A stretch of DNA of 64,000 bases from Uliginosibacterium sp. (GCA_016718265.1 JADKDZ010000002.1:483938-547937), one strand, 5' to 3'. Numbered from the stretch's first letter, positions 17,538 to 29,551 are shown. The notes: generated by a model from the sequence alone, not told the origin. Numbers and translations: made by a program.

Positions 17538-18257
17538 TCAGCGACTGCTTGCTTGAGGCGTGGTGTGCAGTAAGCCGTGTACCGGACTGGTCAGTGAGCG
17601 GGCGATGATCTCGCGGGCGAGCGCCGTCTCTTTCTGGCCGTGGGTATGCGCAATCAGTACGACGTGACCGGATTTGATGGCATCCATCACCAGCTCGGAG
17701 AACTTGCCCTCCTTATCGTCGGACTCCGCCTGAACCGCGCCTGTTGCCGCACCGATAAGGCCGCCGATGCTGGCAAACCAGCCCAGCATCACCAGCGGTG
17801 CCAGAACAGGACTGGCGATGAACAAGGTCAGGCTGGAGGCCCATAGTGCGCCCGTACCGATGACGCCGACACCGGTGCCGATTGCGGTACCGATCGCGCC
17901 ATCCACCAGGATGGTCTTGAGGACTTCGTCACTTTCTTCTTCCAAGGCTGTCGCCGCCTGCTCGTGCACTACGCGCACAGCGCTGGCGGACATGCCGTCT
18001 GCGATGAGTCGATCACGCACGGAGTCCGCTTCTGCGCGCGTCGCATAGATCGCCGATACCTTATGGCGCGCAAGACTCGACACCTCTTCGTCGGGTGAGT
18101 GGGCGGAATCATCCCCCACACCGACCACGGATTGCGTCGCCTGGCCTGCCTTGAACGCTCCGTCCGCATGGGTTAACGGCAGACTCTGCGCCGTCGTGTC
18201 GAAACCGTGTTGCAGGGCCAGGTCGATGCGTTGGTCCAGCGCTTTTGGCATATTCAT
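17538..18257 (-). CDS. Glycine-rich membrane protein with a stress-protein-like N-terminal region
   Basis: This is a 239-residue protein. The middle part (about 85-125, AIYATRAEADSVRDRLIADG) resembles the fold seen in general-stress-17M-type proteins that compare consecutive helix turns. It is followed by a Gly/Ala-rich hydrophobic pair of segments (about 145-200). GAGGT precedes the ATG at 18257. No specific function is recognised. It lies 53 bp downstream of an FMN reductase gene on the same strand, so the two may be cotranscribed. Confidence 0.65.
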   Translation of the reverse strand: MNMPKALDQRIDLALQHGFDTTAQSLPLTHADGAFKAGQATQSVVGVGDDSAHSPDEEVSSLARHKVSAIYATRAEADSVRDRLIADGMSASAVRVVHEQAATALEEESDEVLKTILVDGAIGTAIGTGVGVIGTGALWASSLTLFIASPVLAPLVMLGWFASIGGLIGAATGAVQAESDDKEGKFSELVMDAIKSGHVVLIAHTHGQKETALAREIIARSLTSPVHGLLHTTPQASSR

Positions 18258-18310
18258 GATGACCTCGTTTTCTGTGTTGATGTGTCGGATTCGCTTGCTC
18301 GTGAACAACT

Positions 18311-18892
18311 TCAATCGTGACTGGCCCGCGGCTCGGACTTCAGTTTTCGCGTCCATTCCGCCAGGTTCTCAAGCACCTGACGAATCAGGCTACGGCTGGT
18401 CTCGTCGATCAGTCGGCCCTGTGCATCAAAGGCAGTATCTGCATTACCAATCATGACTTCCGGTTGATTCACCTGAAGCAGATTGAGTGCGACGAATGTC
18501 TGCCGCAGGTGGTACTGGGCCCGCCCGGCGCCAAACATGCCGGCCGAGGCCCCGATGACCGCCACCGGTTTGCCGGCCCACGCGCTGTCGCCATAGGGAC
18601 GCGAGGCGCAATCAATCGCGTTCTTGAGCACACCAGGGATCGAGTAGTTGTACTCGGGGGTGGCGAAGACGATTGCATCGGCTTCACGGATCCTGGCTTT
18701 GAACTCTGTGAGGCGTGCAAAAGGCGTGCTCTCCGTGTCTTGATTGAATAGCGGAATGCCGTCGAGGTCGAAGATCTCCAGGCCGACCCCCGACGGCAGC
18801 AAGCCCTGTGCTGCGACGAGTGCGGAACGGTTGTACGAGTGGCGGCGCAGGCTGCCAGGTATGCCGAGAAATTTCAGGGATGTAGTCACCAC
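18311..18892 (-). CDS. NADPH-dependent FMN reductase (ChrR/azoreductase-like)
   Basis: This 193-residue flavodoxin-fold enzyme has GIPGSLRRHSYN at the N-terminus (phosphate loop), TPEYNYSIPGVLKNAID at about 80-96 and IGASAGMFGAGRAQ at about 113-126. The family reduces quinones, chromate or azo compounds with NAD(P)H through bound FMN and often protects against oxidative stress. The start is ATG 18892. Confidence 0.88.
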   Translation of the reverse strand: MVTTSLKFLGIPGSLRRHSYNRSALVAAQGLLPSGVGLEIFDLDGIPLFNQDTESTPFARLTEFKARIREADAIVFATPEYNYSIPGVLKNAIDCASRPYGDSAWAGKPVAVIGASAGMFGAGRAQYHLRQTFVALNLLQVNQPEVMIGNADTAFDAQGRLIDETSRSLIRQVLENLAEWTRKLKSEPRASHD

Positions 18893-19147
18893 ATGTTTCC
18901 TTCATGGTTGCAAACAAACGAGCGCGCGCATCGAACCCAGGCGAGTCACCAAGGATGACCGCTGGCAGCGTGTGCGCTGGCCGGGAAGCCTCGCTTGTAG
19001 CCTTGCCGGTACATCAGGTCTGTGCGCTGGCTGACACAGCGCGGCGGTTAAGCCTGTCTGCATGGCATGTTCGCCAGCGCACCGACTGCGGCGATTCCGA
19101 TGCTTAGTCTGTGCTCGCTCTACAAGCAATTTCGGAAAGGAAACCCG

Positions 19148-19398
19148 ATGAATCATGTTTTTTGACTTCTGCACTTGCCGCAGCCCTGATGTTATCGGCA
19201 TGTGATCGGCCAGTCGTCGTAGCTGTGCCAGCGCCCGTTGCCGGACCCGCTGGGCCGGCAGGGGTCGCGGGTTCGGCCGGCAGCGATGGCAGCAAGGGCG
19301 ATGCAGGCATCCAGGGTAATGAAGGTGTCAAAGGGGACGCCGGAGACGGCACGACGGTGATTGTCGTGCCAGTTGAAGTTTCGGCACCCGCGCAGTGA
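19148..19398 (+). CDS. Collagen-like (Gly-X-Y) lipoprotein, start region frameshifted
   Basis: The restored product is about 83 residues. Adding one T to the T-run at about 19158-19163 makes the sequence from ATG 19148 read MNHVFLTSALAAALMLSAC, a perfect lipoprotein signal with AAGGA upstream. The mature part opens with a Val/Pro/Ala stretch and then about ten Gly-X-Y triplets (GPAGPAGVAGSAGSDGSKG and on). The C-terminus is a short Val-rich strand. Collagen-like repeats in bacterial surface proteins form trimers; function here is unknown. Confidence 0.6.
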
Positions 19399-19429
19399 AC
19401 CGCTACAGCTTGAACTTAAGGAGAAGAAA

Positions 19430-19588
19430 ATGAGTTTGGGAACGATATTACTGGTCATTCTGATTCTGATGCTGATCGGCGTGTTTCCCACCTGGCCCCA
19501 CAGCCATAGCTGGGGTTACTTGCCCAGCGGTGGTCTGGGCCTGTTACTGATCGTCGTCATCGTATTGCTGTTGATGGGTCGGTTATGA
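19430..19588 (+). CDS. DUF3309-type small membrane protein
   Basis: This is a 52-residue protein of two hydrophobic helices joined by a FPTWPHSHSWGYLPSGG loop, the signature of DUF3309. AAGGAG lies 6 bases before the ATG at 19430. The family is widespread among small stress-associated membrane proteins and has no known activity. It lies 31 bp after the collagen-like lipoprotein gene. Confidence 0.88.
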   Translation: MSLGTILLVILILMLIGVFPTWPHSHSWGYLPSGGLGLLLIVVIVLLLMGRL

Positions 19589-19694
19589 GCGCGCGAGACA
19601 TGTTTTCAGCATTCTGTACGCGGTGTCGCTGCGTACACGAAGCGTCCGCTCGCTCGGATACAAATTCACCACGGCGCGTCGCGGAGCTTATGCC

Positions 19695-20027
19695 ATGAGC
19701 GCGGAATCCCCCCTCAATCTGACCCATCTTGAAGAACGGAAGGATGTACTGATGAAAGATCTTAAAACCGTAGTCGGCGATGCGGACTCTTTGTTGAAGG
19801 AAGTCGGCAACGCCACGGCAGAGGAATTCTCCGCTGCACGAGCAAGCATCGAGGCATATGTCGGCGACGCCCGCTCGAAACTCCACGAGGCCCGCATGGC
19901 AGTGTCGGGCAAGGCCAGTTGTGCGGCCAATGCCGCGCACCTGTATGTGAATGCCAACCCGTGGAAATCACTGGGCGCAGCGGCAGCCGCCGGGGTTCTT
20001 CTCGGCATGCTGTGCCGGCGCCGTTGA
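19695..20027 (+). CDS. ElaB/YqjD (DUF883) family membrane-anchored protein
   Basis: This is a 110-residue protein. It has a helical, charged N-terminal domain (about 15-85, MKDLKTVVGDADSLLKEVG), then NPWKSLGAAAAAGVLLGMLCRRR, the typical C-terminal membrane anchor. E. coli YqjD and ElaB are stationary-phase inner-membrane proteins reported to bind ribosomes. I chose the ATG at 19695 (GGAG upstream); an internal ATG at 19752 with GGAAGG is an alternative. Confidence 0.88.
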   Translation: MSAESPLNLTHLEERKDVLMKDLKTVVGDADSLLKEVGNATAEEFSAARASIEAYVGDARSKLHEARMAVSGKASCAANAAHLYVNANPWKSLGAAAAAGVLLGMLCRRR

Positions 20028-20110
20028 GCGAAGTCGGCAAGGTCCGGTCCTGCAACAAGCACGTTGTCGTCCGGACATGGATTGTGTTTTCAAACCTGGA
20101 GGTACACATC

Positions 20111-20425
20111 ATGCGATATATCGGTAAGCCCCTTTTGGCGCTGTTTCTGGCAACAAGTCTTTTCGCGACGGTTGGCTGCGCCTCGACCGCCACACAGGAA
20201 GGCACTGGCGAGTACGTGGATGACAGTGTGGTCACCGCCAAAGTCAAAACAGCAATCTTCGGTGAACCCAGCCTGAAAGTCGGTCAGATCAATGTCGAGA
20301 CGTTCAAGGGCACCGTTCAGCTCAGTGGCTTTGTCAATGATCAGGCAGACGTGCGCAAGGCCGCAGAAGTGGCGCGCACGGTGAAGGGTGTGGCGTCCGT
20401 CAAGAACGATCTGCGGGTCAAATAA
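20111..20425 (+). CDS. BON-domain lipoprotein
   Basis: This is a 104-residue lipoprotein precursor. The lipobox TVGC ends the signal at about residue 23. One BON domain (about 38-103) shows DDSVVTAKVKTAIF, GTVQLSGFV and GVASVKNDLRV, as in OsmY/DolP-like proteins, which bind phospholipid and protect the envelope under osmotic stress. GGAGG lies 8 bases before the ATG at 20111. It is probably periplasmic at a membrane face. Confidence 0.9.
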   Translation: MRYIGKPLLALFLATSLFATVGCASTATQEGTGEYVDDSVVTAKVKTAIFGEPSLKVGQINVETFKGTVQLSGFVNDQADVRKAAEVARTVKGVASVKNDLRVK

Positions 20426-20644
20426 GCATTGAGGTGAGCCACGCCTGCTCGCAGGCCTCTGGCCGCTTCGCGCAGATAGCGGTCGATCCGGTATGTCGGT
20501 GCGGTACCGAACAGACCGGATCATCGCCGCGCGTCAGGCTCTGCGGGTGAGCGCTGAGCATGTTGACTGAAATCGTCATGCCTGAAGAGTGGCTCCCCGT
20601 GGGCCTCTTCAGGCAGTGCATGCCAGAGCGCGCACCCTTCAAGC

Positions 20645-23600
20645 GTGCTGGCAGGGCATGCCTGCATCGTCAATGTGGAAGCGGCTCTCCAGTTATCTTC
20701 ACGGAAAGGGCTTACTGACTTGAACGCAGGCGACCACATCATCAGGGATTGGCTTTCGGCAATTGCCGCGCAACTGCGAGCAGTATGGTTGGGCGAGTCT
20801 CCCGCAGAGGAGCCTCCGTTGCGCGCCGAACTCTTCAGCGCGGAACAGATGGAGCTGCACGGCAAGGCGCTTGCGGGCCTCCATGGTCTAGCCATCGGGC
20901 GAGCGCCGGATTTGCTGCTGTCGCGACTGGCCGACAACGAAAAGACGCTGGTCGGGGTGTGCACGCTCCTGACCCAGGAGGTGTCGGCCAAAAGCCGCAT
21001 CACGCCGGCTGCGGGCTGGCTGCTGGACAATTTCTATCTCATTGAAGAGCAGATCCGCACGGCCAGGCGCCATTTGCCCAAGGGCTACAGCCGCGAACTC
21101 CCTCGACTGGCAAGCGGTCCGTCTGCCGGCAGGCCGCGCATGTATGACATCGCCCTTGAGATCATTTCTCATGGCGATGGTCGTGTCGACACTGAGGTTC
21201 TGACGCGCTTTGTGGCGGCCTATCAGACGGTAAGCGATCTCAAGCTGGGCGAGCTTTGGGCGCTCCCGATCATGCTGAGGCTTGCCGTGATCGAGAACTT
21301 GCGACGGGTTGCGATGCGAATCGCTGTCGGCCGGCGAGAGCGGGATCTGGCGAATTCCTGGGCAGACCGGATGTCTGAGGTCGCGGAGCGCGATCCGAAG
21401 AGCCTGATTCTGGTGATAGCCGATATGGCGCGTTCGCAGCCGCCCATGGTGAGCCCATTTGTTGCCGAGCTGGCGCGGCGCCTGCAAGGTCGTGGGCCCG
21501 CGCTGGCTTTGCCACTGACCTGGATCGAGCAGCATTTGTCCGAGTCCGGCCTGACAATCGAGTTGGTGGTGCAATCCGAGAACCAGCAGCAGGCGGCCGA
21601 CCAGGTATCGGTGAGCAACAGTATCGGTAGCCTCCGTGTGCTCGGCGCGATTGACTGGCGTGAATTTGTCGAGTCGCTCAGTGTCGTCGAGCGAACCTTG
21701 ATTGAAGACCCGTCCGGCATTTACGGGAAAATGGATTTTGCCAGCCGGGACCGCTATCGCCATGCCGCAGAGCGAATCGCTCGGGCAGGCTCGATGACGG
21801 AACGGGAGGTGGCGCGCCTGGCTGTCGAACTGGCGACACCGGGCGCCGCGGGCAATGGGCAGGATGTTCGCCTCGGTCACGTGGGCTACTTCCTGGTCGA
21901 CAAGGGGGTGCCGATTCTTGAGCGCGCCGCGCAGGTGCGGCAGCCGATGCCGCGGAAGCTGTCCTGGCTCGCGCGGCAACTCTCGCTGCCGCTGTATCTG
22001 GGCGGGATAGCAGTTGTTTCGGCGGGCGCTGCACTGGGCCTGCTCACGCAACTGAGCGCCAGCGGTGTCTCCCGCTTGTGGCTGGGGGGAATCGCGGTGG
22101 TCGCTTTGCTGGCGGCCAGCCGCCTGGGCGTGGCTTGGGCGAACTGGTTGTGCAGCGTGCTGGTAACGCCGCAGATACTGCCCAAAATGGATTTCTCCCG
22201 AGGCATTCCTCCGCAATCCAGAACTTTGGTGATCGTGCCGACGATGCTGACCAGTGCGGCGGGGCTGGACGATCTGATCGAGGCACTGGAAGTCCGCTTT
22301 CTCGCCAATCAGGATGACTATCTGCATTTCGGCCTGCTGACCGATTTCGCCGATGCGGCACAGGCAACACGCCCTGAAGACGCGCCATTATTGCTGCTGG
22401 CGCAGACCAGAATCGGCGAGTTGAACGACAAATATGGCATTGCCGGCGGACAAACCCGGGATGACATCTTTTTCCTCTTCCACCGTCCGCGGCGCTGGAA
22501 TCCGCTGGACCGGATCTGGATGGGGCACGAGCGCAAGCGCGGCAAGCTCGCGGATCTGAATGCGCTGCTGCGTGGCGGCGCGCAGGACGCCTTCTCGCTG
22601 GTGGTCGGCAATACCACTGAACTGTGCAAGGTGAAGTATGTGATCACCCTTGACACCGATACCCAGCTGCCCCGTGATGCCGCGCGGCGCTTCGTCGCCG
22701 CCATGGCGCACCCCTTGAACCAGCCGCACTTTGACGCGGTGAAGCAACGCGTCACAGAAGGCTACGGCATCTTGCAGCCCAGCGTGGCGATCAGTCTGCC
22801 GGGGACGAATCGCTCGCTGTTTGCCCGCCTGTATGGGGGCGAACCGGGCATCGATCCCTATACGCGTTCGGCATCGGATGTCTATCAGGATGTGTTTGCC
22901 GAAGGCTCTTTCATCGGCAAAGGTATCTATGACGTGGATGCTTTTGAGCGCGCGGTAGGCGGGAATTTCCCCGAGAACACGATACTGAGCCACGATCTGC
23001 TCGAAGGCTGCTATGCACGATCCGGCCTTCTCAACGATGTTCAGCTCTACGAAGATTACCCGGCACAGTATGCCAGTGATGTCAGTCGTCGGCATCGCTG
23101 GATCCGGGGCGACTGGCAGCTGGCGGGCTGGCTGTTGCGGCGGGTGCCGGGGGCAGGGCGCCAAGCGCGGCGTGAATCCGCTTTCGACGCTCTCGCAGTG
23201 GAAGCTGATGGATAACCTGCGTCGCAGCCTTGTTCCTGCCGCGATGCTGGCGCTGTTCTTCGCGGGCTGGGCCTTGTTGCCATTCACCCTGAACTGGACG
23301 ATGTCCTTGCTGGCGATCATCCTGATTCCAGCGGTATGCGCGCTGACCCGCGAGGTGTTTCATAAGGCCCAAGAGGTGCTGCTGCGGCAGCATCTGATCG
23401 CCGTCCTGCGCTCCGCTTCACGCCACTTCGGGCAGATCATCTTTGAGCTGGCCTGCCTGCCTTACGAGGCGTATTTCAGTCTTGATGCAGTGCTGCGGAC
23501 AATCTGGCGCATGACACGCGCACGCGGCCAGCTGCTGGAGTGGAATCCGTCATGCGACCCGGCGCAGGCAAGCACGGTGCGCAGCCGCAGTGCTTTAGTC

Positions 23601-26600
23601 CGCACGCTCCGGGCGATGTGGATCGCGCCAGTCGTCGCGCTGGTGGGCGCAGCGGCGCTGTCGTGGGCGCACTCGGCCGCACTGCCTGTCGCCACGCCGA
23701 TCTTGCTGCTCTGGCTGGTCTCCCCTGTATTCGCCGCGTGGCTCAGTCAGCCTCTGTTGCGCCGCGAGGCCGCCTTGACGCCAGATCAGACACTGTTCTT
23801 GCGGGGCGTCGCGCGCCGAACCTGGGCCTTCTTCGAGACGTTTGTGGGCCCGGATGACCACTGGCTGCCGCCGGACAATGCGCAGGCTTACCGCGTGGTG
23901 GCCGTGACCCATCGCACCTCTCCCACGAATATCGGGCTGGCACTCTTGGCGAACCTGTCGGCTTTCGATTTTGGTTATCTCTCCAGCGGCAAACTTGTCG
24001 AGCGCACTGCCCATACCCTGAGCACGATGGAATCCCTGGCCCGCCATCGCGGCCACTTCTTCAACTGGTATGACACGCTGACGCTGCAACCGCTGCCGCC
24101 GCTGTATGTGTCAACGGTAGATAGCGGCAACCTCGCCGGCCATCTGCTCACCCTGCGCGGCGGGCTGCTGTCCTTGGCGGATGCCCCGATCCTCGGCGGG
24201 CGATTGTTCGAGGGCTTGAGCGACACGCTCGGGATCCTGTCGGATACCACCGGTGATGCCCCGGCGACCGGCCTGGCGGAGTTTCAGGAGTTGTTCGAGT
24301 CCATGCAGCATCGCCCTCCACAGGGGCTGAGCGCCACTCATCGTGCGCTGAACGCGTTGCTGCACAGCGCCGAGTCGCTGAGTTCGCCTGCCGGTCAGCC
24401 GTCCCTTGTCGAGGGCATCTCGTCCGAGAATGAAGCGAAGTCCTGGGCGGTGGCGCTGGTGCAGCAGTGCCGCGACGCGCGGGACGACGTGCTGTTTCTG
24501 GCGCCTTGGCTGGCATTGGAGGCTACGCCCGACGGTTTGGGTGACTTTGGCGCGCGGCTCCAGGCGGATCGCGTCCCGAGTCTCCGTGAGCTAGCCGCGC
24601 TGGACACTGTGCTGTGCCCAAGCATTGTCGAACGGCTTGCCACCGCGCTCAGCCCGGGCCAGCGCGCCTGGCTGGAAACTTTTCAGAGTCTCGTGCATGA
24701 AGGGATAGGGCGGGCGCGAGAACGGATACGCGCAATTGATGGGCTGGCACGGCAGTGTCTGGCGTTCTCGCGCATGGACTTTGAATTCCTGTTCGATCCA
24801 ACGCGGCGGCTGCTATCGATTGGTTACAACGCGAGTGAGCGGCGCACGGATCCTGGAAACTATGACTTGCTGGCGTCCGAATCGCGGCTGTGCTGTTTCG
24901 TGGCGATCGCGCAAGGGCAGTTGCCGCAGGAGAGCTGGTTTGCGTTGGGACGCCTGCTGACCAGCACGGGCGGAGCGCCGGTGCTGCTGTCATGGAGCGG
25001 CTCGATGTTCGAGTACCTGATGCCGCTGCTGGTAATGCCGACCTATGACAACACGCTGCTCGACCAGACCTGCAAGGCGGCGGTGGCAAGGCAGATTGAA
25101 TACGGCAAACAGCGCGGGGTGCCCTGGGGGGTTTCCGAGTCCGGCTACAACACTGTAGACCTGCATCTGAACTATCAGTACCACGCTTTTGGGGTGCCGG
25201 GCCTTGGACTCAAGCGCGGCCTGGCAGAAGATCTGGTGATCGCGCCGTATGCCTCGGTGCTGGCGCTGATGGTGACGCCGGAGGCTGCCTGCCAGAATCT
25301 GCAGCGCCTGGCCGCGGAAGGCTTTGTGGGCAAGTATGGCTATTTTGAGGCCATTGATTACACCCCGGCGCGGCAAAGACGTGGGCAGGCGTTTGCGATC
25401 GTGCGTTCCTTCATGGTCCATCACCAGGGCATGAGCCTGCTGGCGCTGGCGTATCTGCTTCTTGACCGGCCGATGCAGAAGCGTTTTGAATCAGACCCGC
25501 AGTTCCAGGCCGTGATGCTGTTGTTGCAGGAACGCATCCCGAAGGAACCCGCGCTGTTTTCGCACACCGCCCAGCAATTTGATCTGCGCTCGACCCTGAG
25601 CGCTGAAACCCCGATCCGGGTATTCCGCAGCCCGGCGACGCCCATGCCCGAGGTGCAGTTGTTGTCGAACGGGCGCTACCACGTCATGGTCACCAATGCC
25701 GGTGGCGGCTACAGTCGCTGGAAGGATCTGGCGGTGACGCGCTGGCGCGAAGACGGCACCTGCGATAACTGGGGAAGTTTCTGCTATATCCGCGATGTGG
25801 CAAGTGGCAAGTTCTGGTCAACGAGCTATCAGCCGACGCTTGAGATGCCAGAGAGCTATGAAGCGATCTTCTCCGAAGGCCGCGTGGAGTTCCGCCGCCG
25901 TGATACCACGAAGGGCGGCGATGGCACCTTCGACACCCATACCGATATTGTGGTATCGCCGGAAGATGATATCGAGTTGCGCCGGGTGCGCCTCACCAAT
26001 CGTTCTCGCCATCGCCGCGAGATCGAACTCACGAGTTATGCCGAAGTGGTGATGGCGCCGGCCTCGGCCGATGCGATGCATCCGGCTTTCAGCAATCTTT
26101 TCGTACAGACGGAGATCCTGCGCGAACGTCATGCCATCCTGAGCACCCGGCGGCCGCATTCGGTGGGCGATCAATCGCCCTGGATGGTACATCTGGTGGC
26201 TCTGCGCGGTTGTGAGGCCGTCGAAGTGTCTTACGAGACGGATCGGCAGCGCTTCATCGGCCGGACACGCAATGCTGCCCGGCCACAGGCCATGCGTGCT
26301 GCGGGGGCGCTGTCGGATACCGATGGCTCGGTCCTCGACCCGATAGTGGCAATCCGGTATCGCATCATCCTCGAAGCCGAGAAGTCGGCCACCTTCGACA
26401 TCGTGTCCGGCATGGCGGATAGCCGCGAACTGGCCTTGAGCCTGGTCGAGAAATACCAGGATCGGCATCTCGCAGATCGGGTGTTTGATCTGGCGTGGAC
26501 GCATAGTCAGGTGGTGCTGCGACAACTCAATGCCAGCGAGGCCGAAGCACAACTGCACGCCCGCCTCGCCAGCTCGGTGATTTACGCCAATGCGGCCCTG

Positions 26601-29510
26601 CGATCCGATCCGTCGGTGATCATCCGCAATCATCGCGGGCAGTCCGGTTTGTGGGGCTACGCGATTTCGGGCGATCTGCCGATCGTGCTGCTGCAGATCG
26701 GCGATGCGGACAATATCTATTTCGTGCGCCAACTGGTGCAGGCGCACGCCTATTGGCGCCTGAAGGGCCTGGTGGTGGATCTGGTGATCTGGAATGAAGA
26801 TCATGCCGGTTACCGCCAACGCCTGCAGGAGCAGATCATGGGGCTCATAGCCTCCGGCATCGGCGCGAGCCTGATTGATCGGCCGGGCGGGATTTTCGTG
26901 CGTTCGGCGGATCAGATCTCGAATGAAGATCGCATCCTCTTCCAGTCGGTGGCGCGTGCCGTGATCTCGGACTCGCGCGGCACACTCGCAGAGCAGCTTG
27001 ACCAGCGCATGCCGCCCGAGCCGCGCACGCCACGCTTTGCGCCGAGCCGCTTCCATCAGGCGGAGACTTTCCAGGTCAAAACACCTGATCGGGCGTTGAT
27101 TCTCTTCAATGGCTTGGGCGGCTTCACGCCGGACGGTCAGGAATATGTCATTTCCCTGGCGTCGGGCCAGACAACCCCTGCACCCTGGTCGAACGTGCTG
27201 GCCAACGCGGAGTTTGGGACCGTCATCTCGGAGAGTGGCGCAGCCTATACCTGGAGCGGGAATGCCCACGAATATCGCCTGACGCCGTGGCATAACGATC
27301 CGGTCAGTGATGTCAGCGGAGAGGCCTTGTACATCCGCGATGAAGAGACCGGCGATTTCTGGTCGCCTTCGCCGCTGCCCGCGCCTGCGGCGACGCCGTA
27401 TGTGGTGCGCCATGGTTTCGGTTACAGCGTGTTCGAGAACACTTCGGGCGGTATTCATTCCGAATTGTGGGTTTATGTGGCGACGGACGCGGCGGTGAAG
27501 TTCTCGGTGCTGAAACTGCGCAACGAATCACAGCGACCGCGCAAGCTCTCGGTGACCGGTTATGTTGAATGGGTGCTCGGAGATTTGCGGCCGAAGTCTG
27601 CCATGCACGTCAGCACCGAGATCGATCCGCGCAGCGGTGCGCTTTATGCGAGAAATCCTTACAACACCGAACTGTCCGAGCGGGTGGCTTTCTTCGATGT
27701 GGATGACCCTGCACGCACGCTGACCGGCGATCGCACGGAGTTCCTCGGTCGCAATGGTTCGCTGCGCAATCCGGCGGCCATGGGTCGCACACGCTTGTCC
27801 GGCAAGCTGGGTGCGGCGCTGGACCCCTGCGCAGCGATTCAGGTCACGCTCGACCTCGCCGAAGGAGAAGCGCGTAGCATTGTGTTCCGCCTGGGGGCCG
27901 GGCGGAACAGTGACGACGCGGGCGCACTTGTCCAGCGCTTCCGTGGCGCACAGGCCGCTCGCGGCGTGCTGGAAGCCGTGCAGCGTTACTGGACCCATAC
28001 CCTCGGCGCGGTCAAAGTCGAAACGCCGGACCCTGCACTGGATGTGCTCGCCAACGGCTGGCTGGTCTACCAGACCCTGGCCTGCCGGGTCTGGGCGCGC
28101 AGTGGTTATTACCAATCCGGTGGTGCATTTGGCTTCCGCGACCAGTTGCAGGACGTGATGGCGCTGGTGCATGCCGAACCCGCACTGGTGCGCAGCCACC
28201 TGCTGTTGTGCGCAAGTCGCCAGTTTCAGGAGGGGGATGTTCAGCACTGGTGGCACCCGCCTGGCGGCCGTGGCGTGCGGACGCGCTGTTCGGACGATTA
28301 TCTGTGGTTGCCGCTGGCGGTGTGTCGCTACGTGACCTGTACCGGTGATGCTGGCGTGCTCGACGAGCCGGTCGCCTTCCTGGAAGGGCGCCCGGTGAAT
28401 GCGGAGGACGAGTCCTACTTTGATCTGCCGGGCCGCTCCGCCGAATCCGCCAGCGTGTATGAACACTGCGTGCGCGCGATCCGCCACGGCTTGCGGTTTG
28501 GCGAACACGGTTTGCCCTTGATTGGCTCGGGCGACTGGAACGACGGCATGAATCTCGTCGGCATCCATGGCAAGGGGGAAAGCGTCTGGTTGGGCTTCTT
28601 CCTCTGTGAGGTGCTGCGCCAATTCACCGCGGTTGCAGAAGCGCATGGCGACGCCGGCTTCGCGGCGCTATGCAGCGCCGAGCGCGTCAGCCTGCGTCAG
28701 CGTATCGAGCTGCATGCATGGGATGGTGCCTGGTATCGGCGCGCGTATTTTGATGACGGCACGCCGCTGGGCTCGGCGAGCAATGTGGAATGCCAGATCG
28801 ATTCCATCTCGCAGAGCTGGTCGGTGCTCGCGGGGGCGGAAGATCCTGCACGTTCCCGGGCAGCGATGGATGCGGTGTATGAGCGCCTCGTACGCCATGA
28901 GCACGGGCTGGTTCAACTGCTGGATCCGCCATTCAGTCACTCAACGCTGGACCCGGGCTATATCCGCGGCTACGTGCCCGGTGTGCGGGAAAACGGTGGC
29001 CAATACACCCACGCCGCAATCTGGACAGCGATGGCATTTGCCGAATTAGGGCAGGGCGCGCGCGCCTGGGAAGTGCTGGACATGATCAACCCCGTCCATC
29101 ACGCACGCTCAGCGGCCGGCGTGGCGACCTACAGAGTCGAACCCTACGTGGTGACCGCCGACGTGTATGGCGTGGCGCCGCACACCGGCCGTGGCGGCTG
29201 GAGCTGGTACACCGGCTCTGCCGGCTGGATGTACCGCCTGATGCTGGAGTCTCTCCTCGGCCTGCAGCGACAGGGCGACAGGCTTCACATCAAGCCCTGC
29301 CTGCCCGCGGGCTGGGAGAGCTTCACGCTGCGGTATCGCTATCGCGAGACGTTCTATCGAATCGCGGTATCGACAAACCATGCTGCCGGCACAGACGAGT
29401 CGGGCTGCGTTCAGCTCAGTCTGGACGGCATCGTGCAGCCCGAGGGCGTGCTCACGCTGATGAACGACTTGCATGAGCACGCAATTACCGTCCGGCTTCC
29501 GCCGCACTAA
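20645..29510 (+). CDS. ndvB: Cyclic beta-glucan synthase (NdvB type), frameshifted
   Basis: The product is a giant inner-membrane protein of about 2950 residues that builds cyclic beta-1,2-glucan, a periplasmic osmoprotectant. Visible domains are an N-terminal cytoplasmic part, membrane helices (about 440-500 and after the break), a family-84 glycosyltransferase core with DTDTQLPRDAARRF (about residue 670), then two carbohydrate-binding/GH94-like phosphorylase regions ending with SGDWNDGMNLVG and GGWSWYTGSAGWMYR. The frame breaks in the G-run 23149-23153: removing one base joins LLRRVPG to QGAKRGVNPLSTL. The start is uncertain; GTG 20645 opens the frame without a convincing ribosome site. Confidence 0.9.
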
Positions 29511-29516
29511 GCAACA

Positions 29517-29551
29517 CCGTGCGCCTCGGCATGCCCCGGAGAGGCGCACGG
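29517..29551 (+). terminator. Hairpin after the glucan synthase gene
   Basis: CCGTGCGCCTC (29517-29527) pairs perfectly with GAGGCGCACGG (29541-29551), starting 7 bp after the stop. It lacks a U-tract, so it may act as an mRNA stabiliser or a weak terminator. Confidence 0.55.

Noticed and set aside
20888..22327. Long minus-strand open frame (479 codons) opposite the glucan synthase gene
   Set aside because: It is antisense to a clearly conserved coding region; GC-rich codon bias opens such shadow frames. The same applies to minus-strand frames at 25818-27458, 27528-28646, 6519-7433, 8739-9491 and 10322-10942.
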